Of a DNA stretch of 64,000 bases, positions 43,523-54,301 are shown piece after piece (positions within the stretch are counted from its first letter, which is position 1; every line of letters starts with the position of its first letter). The notes beneath the pieces were generated by a model. It was not told the origin of the DNA. It worked only from the letters and a program-made list of their open reading frames with translations, and did no database searches. The position numbers and the translations under genes are program-made. Source of the DNA: Blepharisma japonicum (Eukaryota; Ciliophora; Heterotrichea; Heterotrichida; Blepharismidae); assembly GCA_949751835.1 (NCBI GenBank), contig CATKHK010000010.1:124001-188000 (forward strand), read 5' to 3'.

Positions 43523-44050
43523 CTAAATTCTTATAATTTCTATATTTGGATCCAGATAAGTTCGGAGCTGATGGTATATTGATAAAATTTGATTTTTCAG
43601 CTCATTACTTGGGACTATCGCTCTCTTGCTTAAAACATATTCATAAGCACGTCTATAATTCCAATCTCTGCTCGCCATATAATAAGCAATTACAATGGTA
43701 GCACTTCTGTTTTTCCCAAATTTGCAATGGACCAAGACTTTTTCTCTCCTAGAAATAGCTTGATCAATAAACCTCAAGCTTTCTTGGACAACAGGCAAAA
43801 TACTGAAATTTTTTCCTCTTGGTAAAGGCAGGACACAATAATTATACAATTCTTCTTTCCTAGGCACTTCATAAAGCTGCAAAATATTTTTTATTCCACA
43901 TAAACCTAGTTCTTTATCATTTTGGGCACTATATTGGTCTCCAAGGTAAATAAAATCATCTATTTTATGCATATGATTTTTCAAACTTGTTCTGGATTTA
44001 ATAGACCCGTTCGGATTCATTTTAATTTTTGCCCAATAAAAAATTATCAT
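43523..44050 (-). CDS. Dual-specificity phosphatase, tandem copy 2
   Basis: A 175-residue (or 165 from the inner Met at 44018-44020, MNPNGSIKS) dual-specificity phosphatase with active site VLVHCKFGKNRSATIVIAYYM. It is almost identical to copy 1 along 150 residues and also in the 3' flank (tacattaaaacaacttatc is shared), so the duplicated unit is about 540 bp and recent. It ends earlier (IEIIRI) than copy 1. This copy keeps what looks like the native 5' end and a 120-bp divergent promoter region shared with the CDPK gene at 44171. It is likely the parent. Confidence 0.87.
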   Translation of the reverse strand: MIIFYWAKIKMNPNGSIKSRTSLKNHMHKIDDFIYLGDQYSAQNDKELGLCGIKNILQLYEVPRKEELYNYCVLPLPRGKNFSILPVVQESLRFIDQAISRREKVLVHCKFGKNRSATIVIAYYMASRDWNYRRAYEYVLSKRAIVPSNELKNQILSIYHQLRTYLDPNIEIIRI

Positions 44051-44170
44051 TTCTTTAGTCGATAATGCTAATCAGATCAGAACAGCATTATTATGCCGAA
44101 ATTCAGAATTAAGATATTAAAATCGCCAAATTTACGTTTTATTTAATAGGCTAATAAATTTTAAAAATCG

Positions 44171-45601
44171 ATGGGCAATATTTGCAACAAAGATTCAACT
44201 CCAGCACCTTCTATTCCCAGACTCTGCCGCAAAAAGAGTAGACTGCCTACCTATAACTGCGACATTACAACACAATATGAAATTGGCAAAGTTATTGGCA
44301 TGGGAAACTTTGGGGCGGTTAGAATCGGGTACCCAAAAAAAAATCCCACTCATAAAGTTGCTATAAAATCTATAGATAAAGCTCGAGTCCGCTGTATTAG
44401 TCAACTACATTTAGAAGTTGAAATTCTATCGAGCCTAGATCACCCAAACATAATAAAACTTCATGAAATTTATGAAGGGAAAAGATTCTATCACATCGTG
44501 ATGGAATATTGCACAGGCGGAGATTTGATGGATAAAATGCTAAAAAAAGGAAATTTCACAGAAAAAGAAACAGGGGAAATCATGAAAAAAATTTTAGGAA
44601 TTGTTAATCATTTGCATAAGGTAAATATATGTCATAGAGACTTAAAATGCGAAAATTTCATGTATGAAAGTGATGAGCCTAATTCAGAGCTTAAATTAAT
44701 TGACTTTGGGCTATCAAAAAAATTCAGAAACTCCTCAAATAAAATGAGCTCTATTGTAGGAACTCCATATTATGTAGCTCCTGAAGTCCTTAAAGGGGTT
44801 TATGGCCCTGAATGTGATTTATGGAGCGCTGGAGTTATTATGTATGCTCTTTTGTGTGGAAATTTCCCCTTTTATGGCGAAAACAAAGTAAAAATTTTTA
44901 AACAAATAATGGAAGGGAATTTTGAGTTTACAGATAACATTTGGAAAGAAACCAGTGGACTAGCAAAAGACTTAATCCACCAGCTATTAACAGTTGATGC
45001 AAACAATAGAATTACAGCAGAAAATGCCCTGCACCATCCATGGTTCAAATTTTTAGAAATGAACTGTTCTCAGAGAATTAATCCCAAAATCATCGATAGT
45101 TTTCGCAGATTTCGGGTTAAAAGCACGTTTCAAAGAGAAGCTATGGGCTTTTTGGTTAGAGATCTGGAGTCATATCAGATTGCAGATCTAAAAGAAGCCT
45201 TTTTATCATTAGATAAAAATAATGAAGGATTTTTGACGCTTCAGGATATTGAAGATGCGTTGAAAGATGACAATTATAACAATATTAATAAAGAACTGGA
45301 GATTTGTTTTTTAAATGCTGATGGAAATGGAGATGGGAGGTTAAGCTATTCTGAATTTTTAGCAGCCACTTTAGCAGCTAAGGATATAGTTGATGAAGAC
45401 CTCTTGTTAAGAATTTTTAAGCATTTTGATGTCAAGGATTGTGGAAAAATCACAGCAGAGTCCTTTGAAGAAGCCATTAAAAGAAGTGGTAGAAAAGGAA
45501 TTGACGGAGAAAGAGCAATTGCAGAAGTCGATTCTAGAGACAAAGGATATATTAGTTTTGATGAATTCAAAGAAATTCTCAAAATTGAATCATTAAATTA
45601 A
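44171..45601 (+). CDS. Calcium-dependent protein kinase (CDPK), catalytically complete
   Basis: A 476-residue CDPK, no UGA or intron. N-terminal MGNICNKD suits myristoylation and palmitoylation. The kinase domain (about 40-295) carries GMGNFGAVR, VAIKSI, HRDLKCENFM, DFGLSKKF and GTPYYVAPEV, all intact. A junction region (RRFRVKSTFQREAMGFLV) is followed by four EF-hands. The second (DGNGDGRLSYSE) is canonical; the first and fourth (DKNNEGFLTLQD, DSRDKGYISFDE) are fair, and the third is weak. In ciliates and apicomplexans CDPKs link calcium signals to motility, secretion and cell division. The gene shares a short divergent promoter with the phosphatase pair. Confidence 0.96.
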   Translation: MGNICNKDSTPAPSIPRLCRKKSRLPTYNCDITTQYEIGKVIGMGNFGAVRIGYPKKNPTHKVAIKSIDKARVRCISQLHLEVEILSSLDHPNIIKLHEIYEGKRFYHIVMEYCTGGDLMDKMLKKGNFTEKETGEIMKKILGIVNHLHKVNICHRDLKCENFMYESDEPNSELKLIDFGLSKKFRNSSNKMSSIVGTPYYVAPEVLKGVYGPECDLWSAGVIMYALLCGNFPFYGENKVKIFKQIMEGNFEFTDNIWKETSGLAKDLIHQLLTVDANNRITAENALHHPWFKFLEMNCSQRINPKIIDSFRRFRVKSTFQREAMGFLVRDLESYQIADLKEAFLSLDKNNEGFLTLQDIEDALKDDNYNNINKELEICFLNADGNGDGRLSYSEFLAATLAAKDIVDEDLLLRIFKHFDVKDCGKITAESFEEAIKRSGRKGIDGERAIAEVDSRDKGYISFDEFKEILKIESLN

Positions 45602-45658
45602 CTGCGAATATTAAAATAACCAGATTATTCTTAAATCAATTTTATAAAATAATTATAT

Positions 45659-47005
45659 TTAATTGCTTGGTCTAAGTGGTAGATCAATTGAATTATCTAA
45701 TGGCAGTCTATTCCTGTTGAAATACTTTTTGTAGAGAATTCGAAGACCAATTAAAAGCAATCCACATAATATCATCCCTCCAGCTACCAGCAGCAGTCTT
45801 ATCATTCTTGAGCTTTCTTCTCCTGACACATCCTCATTTACAGACTCAGCAAATCCTACCCTTTTGTTATCCATATCATAAATCGTATAATATTTCCTCA
45901 AAAATACATCACCAAGCACCCACATATATGAGTCTCCCATCGTGGCTATCAAAAGCAAGCACTTTCTACCACTTTTCATAAAATAATGATGAGGACTTAA
46001 GATAAACTTTATATTATCAGAGAATACAAATCCAATATCTGGGTAATCAGATAATGAATGAGAATTTCCACAGTCGCAAATTAGATTGGAGTTGGATAAG
46101 CTGCAACCAAAAGACCTTTGAAGCCAACTGTAGATTTGATTTACTTCAGTAGTAGGTCCTATGAGGAATGATGTTCCTGTATCCACTATAGCCTGACTTG
46201 ATGCTAAAACAATAGGAGTTGAATTTATTAAAATCCTTGACAATCTAACTGTCCAATATCCAGGATAAGCTATGACGGGTAAATAAGTAATTTCTTTTTC
46301 TTTAGCATATTTGTCTAAATCATAACCTCCTATAATAACCATAGACTGAAGATTTGTATTTGACTTCCCATATCCATTGTCGCTCAAAAACACAGAAAAA
46401 ATCGCATTCTCTATAATATCGCTTTCTTTCATGTTTTGAATTAAAGGTGGACGATAGTCACTCAGCCCATCAAATCCCATCCCTAATATTCCATCAGCCT
46501 GCATCCCAGAAAAATCTTTATCTTTGGAGACTAAAATAAAATCCTGCATAACAGGACTAAGCGTTCCTTTATCTCCAATAAATACAAGATCAGACGATAC
46601 ATTTCCTGCACAAGCCCCTTTCCCATATAAAAGTGTTTTTGGTATTTCTTTATCAATAAATGTAGCTGATTTCTTCTTGTTGAAAGAATTAGTGACTGAG
46701 TGGCATTTATCACAGTCTTTAGAAACAACCCAAAGTCACTAAATAAAGCTTACTGAGCTCCCAGTGTCGAAAATCACTTTAAACTTCTGAGGTGGTGAGC
46801 CTATTTGGATTTGGCCTTTATATTGCATCTAAATAGAAAATACGTTTTGAAGATTGGATAACTGCGCTGTTGTATTTGCAGAAAGAGATAAAAATCCAGA
46901 AATATCGAAATCTTTATAAAGCTTACCAAAGGTAATTTCTTCTTCTTTTTCGATAGGGAAATATATCACGGCAGCGCTGGTTGCGAATAAAATGAAGAAA
47001 AACAT
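45659..47005 (-). CDS. Membrane-anchored pepsin-like aspartic protease
   Basis: A 438-residue protein from three exons. The 15-nt introns at 46829-46843 and 46739-46753 both remove in-frame stops. The second falls inside the active-site motif, which reads FDTGSSWLWV only after splicing; this is strong support. It has a signal peptide (MFFFILFATSAAVIYF), the first catalytic Asp D75 (DTGSS), the second D265 (IVDTGTSFLIG), and a flap region between. A C-terminal membrane helix (IRLLLVAGGMILCGLLLIGL) precedes a short basic tail, so the enzyme faces the secretory lumen, vacuole or surface. Family A1 proteases act in lysosomes or food vacuoles; that role here is inference. Confidence 0.94.
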
Positions 47006-47156
47006 TATAATGGGTATAATTATGATAAGAAAATCTTGTGAATTATTAGTAAGTGAAGGATAAGAGAATTAGGCTTGTTTTGGGATATCAGATATAAACA
47101 AAATGGATCAGCTATTATTTTTAAACTAAAAAAGCAATTTTAAATAAAATAAAAGA

Positions 47157-48611
47157 TTATAAGTTTATTAATTTGTGTGCATCCTCTGTCGTTATTATTT
47201 GTTCTTCTTTATTATTATTTGTGCCAGAAGAAGAATTAGATTCTGTGCTTTCTCCTACTTGTGATTTTTGAGCCTCTATAGGTGATGATTCAGGATTTCC
47301 TGTGACTTGATCACTTTGAAGACATTTGCATTTCTTTAAAACTAATATAATAATAATGCTGACTAATAAGCAACCAGCCATAGCAATAAATGTGCCTTGA
47401 TAGCCAATTATCTATATATGAAATACAGGGAAAATCAGCAACTGGTAAGCATAAAGTGATCCAGTTAATAATGTAAATCCAGTACTCGAATATGATAAAA
47501 CTCAATCATCGTGAGGATAAATTGCTTTGCATGTCATTACTAGAACAAGACCAGTGCAACTGACGAATATAAAACTTATTAAAACTCAGATTGCATATAA
47601 AACCTCATTTATAACAATATAATAAATTGATAAGGAAATACATATTTGGACTGATGCGGAAATTAAAGCAATCTTCCATCATACAAACTTATCAAGAAAA
47701 TATCCACAAAGTAGGCGCGATATCCCACCTAATAAAAATCCAATTGCTCCAATACATGTAAAAAATAAATCATCATTTATATGGGTTGTCCCAAACTCTT
47801 TATATTCTGATAGTAAATATACATAAAAAATATAGAAAAAATAAAACAGCAGCGTCAGGAGCCAAAATCGTTTTTGTTTAATTACCTCAATAAGTTTCAT
47901 CGTGGGTTTATTTTCTTCTTTTTCTGATTTTTCATACTTTTTATTGCAAATTATAAAAATCCCGAATATGGCTGTAATAAAATAAGCTAACGAAACCCAT
48001 CTAATAGCACCTGGAACATTATTATTTACAGACGAGGCAAAATATTGGTCATTTTTATCATTATTTTTGATAAGGCTTTCATTATTTGGATTTATTAATC
48101 AAGCTCACAAAAACCCAAATACTGTTGGGCCGATGCTTTTCCCCGCAAGCCCAATACTTGATACCAGACCAATCCTTCTAGGATAAAATCCTCAGCAGGC
48201 CCAAATGGTAGGCATACTGATCATCCCTGAGACAATCCCTGCATTTAACCCATAAAGTAAACAAAACGCATAATATTTTGTCATAAAAGAGCTCAAAAAC
48301 AAAAAGAAAGCTGCTAATATTGCTCCTAATAGTGCTACCCATTTGCAGCCTATCTTTTGGCTAAGATAAGAGGCAAGAACTGTATATTATTTACTCAGCG
48401 CAAGCGAATCAAAAAAATATGATACTGATAATCCCAAATACATCTTAGACTGAGTGACTGAACTGTCTAGTGAATGGAAATAAGAAGTAAAATATAGGCT
48501 GATAATGCCTCAAATATTTAGTGTTCCTGAAACCTTACTTGGCATTACCATATTGGAGATAAAGCATCCTGTAAGGGCTATTATCCCTTGGTATTTTTTA
48601 GAAACTTTCAT
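47157..48611 (-). CDS. MFS transporter, oxalate/formate antiporter-monocarboxylate type
   Basis: A 474-residue polytopic protein from three exons with 15-nt introns at 48380-48394 and 47412-47426. Several UGA-Trp codons break it into pieces if the standard code is used. Roughly twelve membrane segments are visible, with a central soluble loop (NKKYEKSEKEENKPT) between halves. A conserved stretch (MISMPTIWACWGFYPRRIGL, then SSIGLAGKSIGP) resembles the OFA family of the major facilitator superfamily. The acidic Ser-rich C-terminal tail is cytosolic. The substrate is probably a small organic anion, but this cannot be set from sequence alone. Confidence 0.85.
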
Positions 48612-49227
48612 AATTAAGGAAAAATAAATATATTAATTTTGGTCAGACATTTTATCTGATGGCAAGAAATCTCGTAATTTGTATGGAGTAATTTTTAAAG
48701 GAATTTACTTTTCAAAAAGCTGATTTTTACCAAATTTAAGTTTAATTACTTATTAATGAGTTTTGAGCATTTAGATCTAGAGGCTTAGATGCTATTTTAT
48801 TAGGAAAGAGCATTAAATTATTTTCTTTATTAATTTATTATGAACAACCTAAATACAGGCTAAATAAGTTTATACTTCGTTTTACCAAAAAGGTTTAATT
48901 TAAAATTTATAAAAACAAATACTTTTATAATCAAGATATAATTTTTTTATTTATTAAATTTCGCATGATTAGATATTTAAGTAAAGAAAGCCTAATCAAT
49001 TATTAACTTATTTTGATGATATGAATATAAAAGAAATAAGTCCATTGAGTTTTATGAAAAAAGTTGTCATTACTATGCGAATTTGCAAGTTTTAAAAATA
49101 TTCATATGTAACCCCAAAAGATATATAACTGCACTAAATTTGATTTGGCATTCTTATCAATCAATAATTGTATGATTCTTGCATAAGTGATGATTATGGG
49201 CTATAATTAATAATTTTTTTAATTAGT
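48612..49227. other. AT-rich spacer, no gene seen
   Basis: About 600 bp between two divergent genes. No open frame, repeat or RNA gene was recognised; it should hold both promoters. Confidence 0.6.
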
Positions 49228-49962
49228 ATGGAAAAACCCCATCTTTCGAGAAGTATCAAAGTTCCTGCAAGCACATTTAACGTAATACCAAGAAAAGACG
49301 AGCCAGCGATCTGCTGTCTTTCTCATCAATTCAAAGTTATACTAGAGCCAGAAAAATCAGAAAGAGAACTATCGCAGTCCATCAAGATTTCACCAAAACA
49401 ATTATCCCAATCCCTCAAACTCGATGAGATAAAACAGTTTTCCTTCCAAGGTCAAATTTTCAATCAATATAATTTCAAGCCTGGAAAACCAAGAGCCAAG
49501 CAAACCCTTGTTTTTCCCAAACCTAAAACTCCTTTTTCTCTAAGCATTTATGACATCGACGCAAAGAATAAATCAAAAAATAGAAGAAGCATTGAAAATG
49601 TGGTCGAGCCTCCTAAACCTAAGCCAGAATCTCAGCCTTATGATGGTCGCGTCAGGATATTTCAAGACTTTTCAAGGCTAGACGAGCTCACAAATAAAAA
49701 TCTTTTCCTAAAAAGAGAAATCAGGAAATTTGGAAATTATCTCTCAAGACCTCAGCCAAAAACTGCAGGCATTTTAAACGCTTATTTATCATGCCCAGCG
49801 CTGCCTTCAATTAGTTCTGTTACTCAATCAGCTTTGGTAACTCCAAAGTCATGAAAGGAAAACACTCAGCCTAAGTTTTTGAGAACCATAAAAAGAGTAA
49901 AAACGTTTAATCCAACTTCTAAAAAGGAGAGAAAAGGGAAAATGACTGATTTATTCATGTAA
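49228..49962 (+). CDS. Basic Pro/Lys/Ser-rich hypothetical protein
   Basis: A 244-residue frame with one UGA-Trp (SWKENTQPKF) ending at TAA 49960-49962. It is largely disordered, with repeated short motifs (LSQSIKISPKQLSQSLKL). It contains no membrane segment or catalytic pattern and is strongly basic at the C-terminus. It is convergent with the TPR gene, whose stop is only 15 bp away. I do not recognise it; cytoskeletal or nucleic-acid binding roles are possible but unsupported. Confidence 0.7.
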
Positions 49963-49977
49963 TTAAATATTTATAAG

Positions 49978-50967
49978 TTAAGATATAATCTTAGCACAGT
50001 ACATTTTTAAACGCCTAGTTGCATCTAAATATTTTCTTGTTCCACCAATGCCCAGTTCTATTAATCTTTTTCGATCAATTGGTGAGCCTGGATTATAGGT
50101 TGGGTTATAAGTGTAACTTTGATTTAAATTCATTTCTGGGGTAATTTTCTTTCGAGATCTCATTTTTGGGATTGGAGTTTTTCGATACCCAGAAGTGTTT
50201 AGCCTTGAAATATTATCAAGAATTTCAGGTTTCCTTGATTTAAGTGACGGTGTAAGACTATGAGAAATAACTCTGCTTAGTTCTCGCTTCGTTTGGCGAG
50301 TTTGCTGAAAAACATTAAATGCTCCATATCGTCTACTTGACTGCATCAAGCTATTATACAAATTTTCAGTCAATTGATTATTTGGGCCTAAATGTTTTAA
50401 GGCAAAATCATAGCCTTTTTGATAATGTTCTAAAGCATGATCAAATTTATGAAGGTATTCGTTTTCTACTCCTACATTATAGTGAGCAACAATCAATGTC
50501 GTTACAGCATTTTCAGCTAAATTTTCGTCACTGTTTTCTATATCTTTAAGTAAGCTTAAGGCTTGATTTGCATAATTCAGTGCAATATCATGCTTGCCAA
50601 GCTGTGAATTTATGGCACAGATATTTAGCTGAGTTGATGCAATTGCTGCAGGATCTGAATAGGTTTGAACTTCAAGCTTAAAAGCTTGTTTTAGATAAAA
50701 TAAAGCAACATTTGGCTGTTTGGTTCGTTTATAGTAGCAGCCAAAATTATTGAAGGTGATAGAAGTTAATTTCAAGCGGTTTTGCATATTGGATATTTCA
50801 GGATTTGCCCCATCAAGTAAAATCTTTTCAGCTTCCTGCAAAAACTGAAGCGACTCTTTAGGGGAATCTAAATTTGTCATAGCCTTCTTATTGAGCTCTA
50901 AAATATGTGCCTCAAGCTCTGAAATATTATTTTCAGAGCTATCTTTGATTTCTGTATTTTCGTCCAT
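49978..50967 (-). CDS. TPR-repeat protein, kinesin-light-chain-like
   Basis: A 329-residue protein with about four tetratricopeptide repeats between residues 20 and 205 (for example NFGCYYKRTKQPNVALFYLK and NICAINSQLGKHDIALNYA). The C-terminal 120 residues are basic and Tyr/Pro-rich (SYTYNPTYNPGSP), probably disordered. TPRs bind partner peptides. The repeat length (about 42-44 residues) suits the kinesin light chain/TPR_12 class, common in ciliates. No enzyme motif is present. The start is an ATG at 50965-50967. Confidence 0.82.
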   Translation of the reverse strand: MDENTEIKDSSENNISELEAHILELNKKAMTNLDSPKESLQFLQEAEKILLDGANPEISNMQNRLKLTSITFNNFGCYYKRTKQPNVALFYLKQAFKLEVQTYSDPAAIASTQLNICAINSQLGKHDIALNYANQALSLLKDIENSDENLAENAVTTLIVAHYNVGVENEYLHKFDHALEHYQKGYDFALKHLGPNNQLTENLYNSLMQSSRRYGAFNVFQQTRQTKRELSRVISHSLTPSLKSRKPEILDNISRLNTSGYRKTPIPKMRSRKKITPEMNLNQSYTYNPTYNPGSPIDRKRLIELGIGGTRKYLDATRRLKMYCAKIIS

Positions 50968-51084
50968 GTTAATTTGGAATTAAAAGAGAGAAATTTTAAA
51001 GATACAATTGATGATAGTTTTCAACTATGAGGAAATTAATAAGAAATAAAAACTCATTTGTAAGAAAAATATTTGATTTCTTTT

Positions 51085-51521
51085 TTAATTATTTTCACTT
51101 TCTCTTTTCCTTTGTTCATCTGCATATGCCTTTCTGAATTCTCGGAATTTCATATATCCTTGATATTGTTTATAATTCTTTTTCAATAAATTCAATTCGC
51201 TATTCATTTTTTTGCTAAGTATCATAACACCTTGAACCATTCCACAACAAATAACGCAAACAATGAAATTAAGTAAAAAGACGCTTAATACTTTGGTATC
51301 GTCTTCAAGTCCATCATCATCTTCACCTGAGCCGTCATTGCTCAGTTGCATTAAATCTCTATATATTTCATACTGGTAGGTTGATTGCTAAATTTTAATA
51401 TTCTTGGCTCTGATAAGGCTTGAAGAAATTTTTTGTTACCATCTGCATCAGAACTATATTGTTTAGATTCTAAGGTTATACACCCTAGAACAAGTAAGGC
51501 AAAAACTAAGTATCTTCTCAT
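51085..51521 (-). CDS. Small type I membrane protein with signal peptide
   Basis: Two short overlapping frames join into one 139-residue protein if a 17-nt intron (GTATGAAATATATAGAG, 51357-51373) is removed. A 15-nt intron would leave the frame broken. The product has a signal peptide (MRRYLVFALLVLGCITL), a 60-residue lumenal part with an acidic patch (GSGEDDDGLEDD), a membrane helix (VFLLNFIVCVICCGMVQGVM) and a basic, helical cytosolic tail (KFREFRKAYADEQRKRE). The joined architecture makes sense for a single membrane protein. The family is unknown. Confidence 0.7.
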
Positions 51522-51612
51522 TGTATATTGTAAAACGGATACCTTTATAAAATTAATTATTTTAATGTTCAAAGGGAATTATTGTGTTTCGATTTTCCCA
51601 CAATTAATTAAT

Positions 51613-52524
51613 TTATTTATAATAATTTTGACTTGATTTGGGTGTGGCCCATTCTTTAGAAAAAAAATTATCATCGTTAATGTAATCATCGTCGAAAGGA
51701 TTTGTAGATCTGCGGGCTGTGCTATAATGGGATATGCTGCTTCTCGTTGATAGAGGAAAAAACATATCGTTTGGGATTTCATTATTTTCGGAAAGTCCAA
51801 GAAGATCTATTGTCTTCACACTGGATGAAGGCTGTAGTTTTCTGGCTTCAAAAGTTGAATGATTGCTATTATAAGCAGTGGCTTTACTTTCCCACTGTGA
51901 ATTGTATCGGCGGTATGAGCTTTCAGTATTTGCAAATGTGTTAAATTGTCCATAATCACTTCGTTCCTCTTTCAAGTATTTTCTTGTCTGGAAGGTGCTC
52001 TTACAAAATGCTTCATCTACTTCAGTATTTGCCTTTTTAATTGCTGGTAGATACTCATTAAATTCATTTTGACCTTCAATTTCTTTTTCTGAAGATGATA
52101 ATCTTAGTTGCCCCATCGACAGAGATGAATTCCTTTCTAATTGTTTTGAATGAAAATCAGTAGCACATCAATCGTTAGAAGAAGTATCATAAATTGCCCT
52201 GTCATAGTTAATATCAAATCTTGAGTAATGATATTCATAGATTTGAAAGTTACAGTTATCAAGAATAAAATTATACACATTTTCCAAGACACAGCTAGGC
52301 TTATATGTTTCAATTTCTTTATTTCCGTTGATAATTAAGGTTCTTCTTCCAGAATACTTGCTTGAAAAAAGTATGATATCATAGGCCTTTGAGTTAAAAT
52401 TGAAAGTCCATCTGAAGCGCTTTTTTGAGCTTTTAAAATGCTTTCCGACGTTTGTGATTTCACTTTCAACACGAGTTAACTGCTGCAGAGGAGCATAGGC
52501 TCTTTTTTGGGCTTGATCAGCCAT
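51613..52524 (-). CDS. Hypothetical protein with beta-rich N-terminal domain
   Basis: A 303-residue frame with one UGA-Trp near residue 120. The first 120 residues contain alternating strands (RFRWTFNFNSKAYDIILFSS, then GRRTLIINGNKEIE) reminiscent of FAIM-like beta domains (Trp-rich strand, then a KR-x-hydrophobic-x-x-NG turn), but this is only a pattern. The remaining 180 residues are Ser/Asn/Tyr-rich and probably disordered. There is no signal peptide or membrane segment. Function not identified. Confidence 0.7.
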
Positions 52525-52852
52525 AATTTCTAGGCTCTAGCATTTTTTCATAAATATTTAGCAAAAAATATAGCTTGGCAAGTATCATAATCAAAATGAA
52601 TCTTTATAAGATAGCTGTCTAAATTCTATATTATATGGGAACCAAGATTAATATTCATCATTTTTAAATAGAATTATGGCTCTTACTGAAATACCGAAAG
52701 GAAAAAATAAGCTCTCACCATCTGGAATAAATAGAAAATTAAATTCAATGAAAAGGATAATATTTTATTTATTAATATAAGGATTCTCATTTTATTTCCT
52801 GCATATTAATTTAGTTTCACATTCTAATATACTCTGCCAGTTGTAAAATTAA
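52525..52852. other. Divergent spacer with one doubtful micro-ORF
   Basis: About 330 bp between two divergent genes. An ATG at 52675 opens 34 codons (MALTEIPKGKNKLSPSGI...) ending in a hydrophobic stretch. It is too short to call. The rest is AT-rich promoter-like sequence. Confidence 0.5.
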
Positions 52853-53527
52853 ATGGCCAAATTCGATCATGTTCCCGTCGATGTTCTCAGGCATCATATA
52901 ATCCCTTTCCTTAATGACTCTTCAACTGTCATCCAGCTTGGAGGAGTCAATCAAAGGCTCCGTGAATCTTGGCTTCAATGCAAAGAAGATGTAATCCAGC
53001 TTGCAAACCAAAGAGTCCCTCAGCTGACTGAAGAAATCAAAGTTTTCGAGACAGAAGCACAAAAAGACGAGGTTCCAGGTTTATCCAAAGAACTTTACCT
53101 TGCTGCAAAACAAGTAAACTTATTCGATTTCCATGAAGCAAACTGGGATGACGAAAAATTTGTGCAGCTTTGCAGTCTTTTCTTATTATGCTACACAAAC
53201 ACTGAAATTACCGATAAAAATCAAATCATGACCCACTTAAATAAAGAATTCGCCGTCAAATACTGTGAAAAGTTAGATGTCAAAAAGGCAACTGAAGAAG
53301 TAAAAGAATTGGTTTTAAGCCAAATCAGAAGTGAGCAGTTCAAAGTAATAGACCAGGAATATGAAAACAGCAAAGAAAAAGTCATTGTTCAATGGATTAA
53401 AACTTATGCAAGATATATAACCAGAATGTTTCAGGTCAAAAAGCTGTATGACCAATATGAAGAAGCACTTGTGAATAAGCGAGGGTTTGAAAGAGCAGTA
53501 GCCAATAGAGAAAATATTTGGCATTAA
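52853..53527 (+). CDS. F-box-like N-terminus, otherwise unknown, 224 residues
   Basis: The first 45 residues (VPVDVLRHHIIPFLN, then VIQLGGVNQRLRESWL) resemble an F-box helix bundle, which would dock to Skp1 in an SCF ubiquitin ligase. The rest is helical and charged with no known substrate-binding repeat. There is no UGA or intron. It lies 26 bp upstream of the zinc-knuckle gene on the same strand, very tight packing but not evidence of co-transcription. The F-box reading is tentative. Confidence 0.75.
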   Translation: MAKFDHVPVDVLRHHIIPFLNDSSTVIQLGGVNQRLRESWLQCKEDVIQLANQRVPQLTEEIKVFETEAQKDEVPGLSKELYLAAKQVNLFDFHEANWDDEKFVQLCSLFLLCYTNTEITDKNQIMTHLNKEFAVKYCEKLDVKKATEEVKELVLSQIRSEQFKVIDQEYENSKEKVIVQWIKTYARYITRMFQVKKLYDQYEEALVNKRGFERAVANRENIWH

Positions 53528-53553
53528 TTATGATAATAGGATTAAGCTAATAA

Positions 53554-54291
53554 ATGTCAGACAAAATTAAGCTGGATTCATCATTGTTTTATATAGATAA
53601 TGACCCACCATCAGTAGAAAACACCCCAAAAACCAGCACAACAGATGATTTTTCTAGAAATACAAGGTACTTCGACGACCCAGACCCCTGCATCAAATGC
53701 TACCGATGTTCTCAATTTGGGCATATGTCTTTTAAGTGCCCAAATGAAGTTAAGCGGCCGCCATGCATTTTTTGCACAAAATCTACACATCAGTTTTCTC
53801 AATGCGAGCAAATGATTTGTTACAAATGCCAAGGTGTTGGGCATTACTCGAGAGATTGTCGAACCAGATTCAATAAAGTTTGCAATAACTGTGGAAGGGA
53901 AGGACACTCAGTGTCCTTCTGCTTAACAAAACCTGAACCTATAAGAGAAAAAGACGAAAAAAAATATCAATGTATATATTGCAACGAAAAAGGTCACATA
54001 AATTGCTACACAATAGAAAAAGCTAAAAAAGCCATCAGCAGCTTCAGCTGTAATAAATGCGGATCAAAAGGCCATAATGCCAAAATCTGCCCTGGAGTAG
54101 GAAAATCTCCAGAAAAGCGCGACTTGTTTAAGCAGCACGTAAAAGAGGCTAAGGTAGAAATCCCAGAAACACACAAAGGAATGAACAGAAAAGAAAAACA
54201 CTACTGAAAAAAAGTGGAACAAAAAGCATTTAAAATGCTGCTTAAACGAGCGAAATGCAAAAAGCGTAATAAAACTAAAAAAAGCAGTTAA
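53554..54291 (+). CDS. CCHC zinc-knuckle protein (AIR1/2- or CNBP-like)
   Basis: A 245-residue protein with one UGA-Trp near the C-terminus. Six knuckle-like units occur: CYRCSQFGHMSFKC, CIFCTKSTHQFSQC, CYKCQGVGHYSRDC, CNNCGREGHSVSFC, CIYCNEKGHINC and CNKCGSKGHNAKIC. Four follow CX2CX4HX4C spacing, one has TH in place of GH and the fifth is shortened. A Lys-rich tail follows. Such arrays bind single-stranded RNA; Air1/Air2 form part of the TRAMP nuclear RNA surveillance complex, and CNBP-type proteins act in translation. The number of knuckles and the long N-terminal tail are closer to the AIR type. A functional link to the Sen1-like helicases is only suggestive. Confidence 0.88.
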
Positions 54292-54301
54292 TCTTCTTAT
54301 A

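Noticed and set aside
51085-51572. Two separate small genes overlapping at 51351
   Set aside because: The upstream piece has a signal peptide and the downstream one a membrane helix; a 17-nt intron joins them into one sensible protein.
52675-52779. 34-codon frame MALTEIPKGK...
   Set aside because: Too short and no family match; probably promoter sequence of the F-box-like gene.
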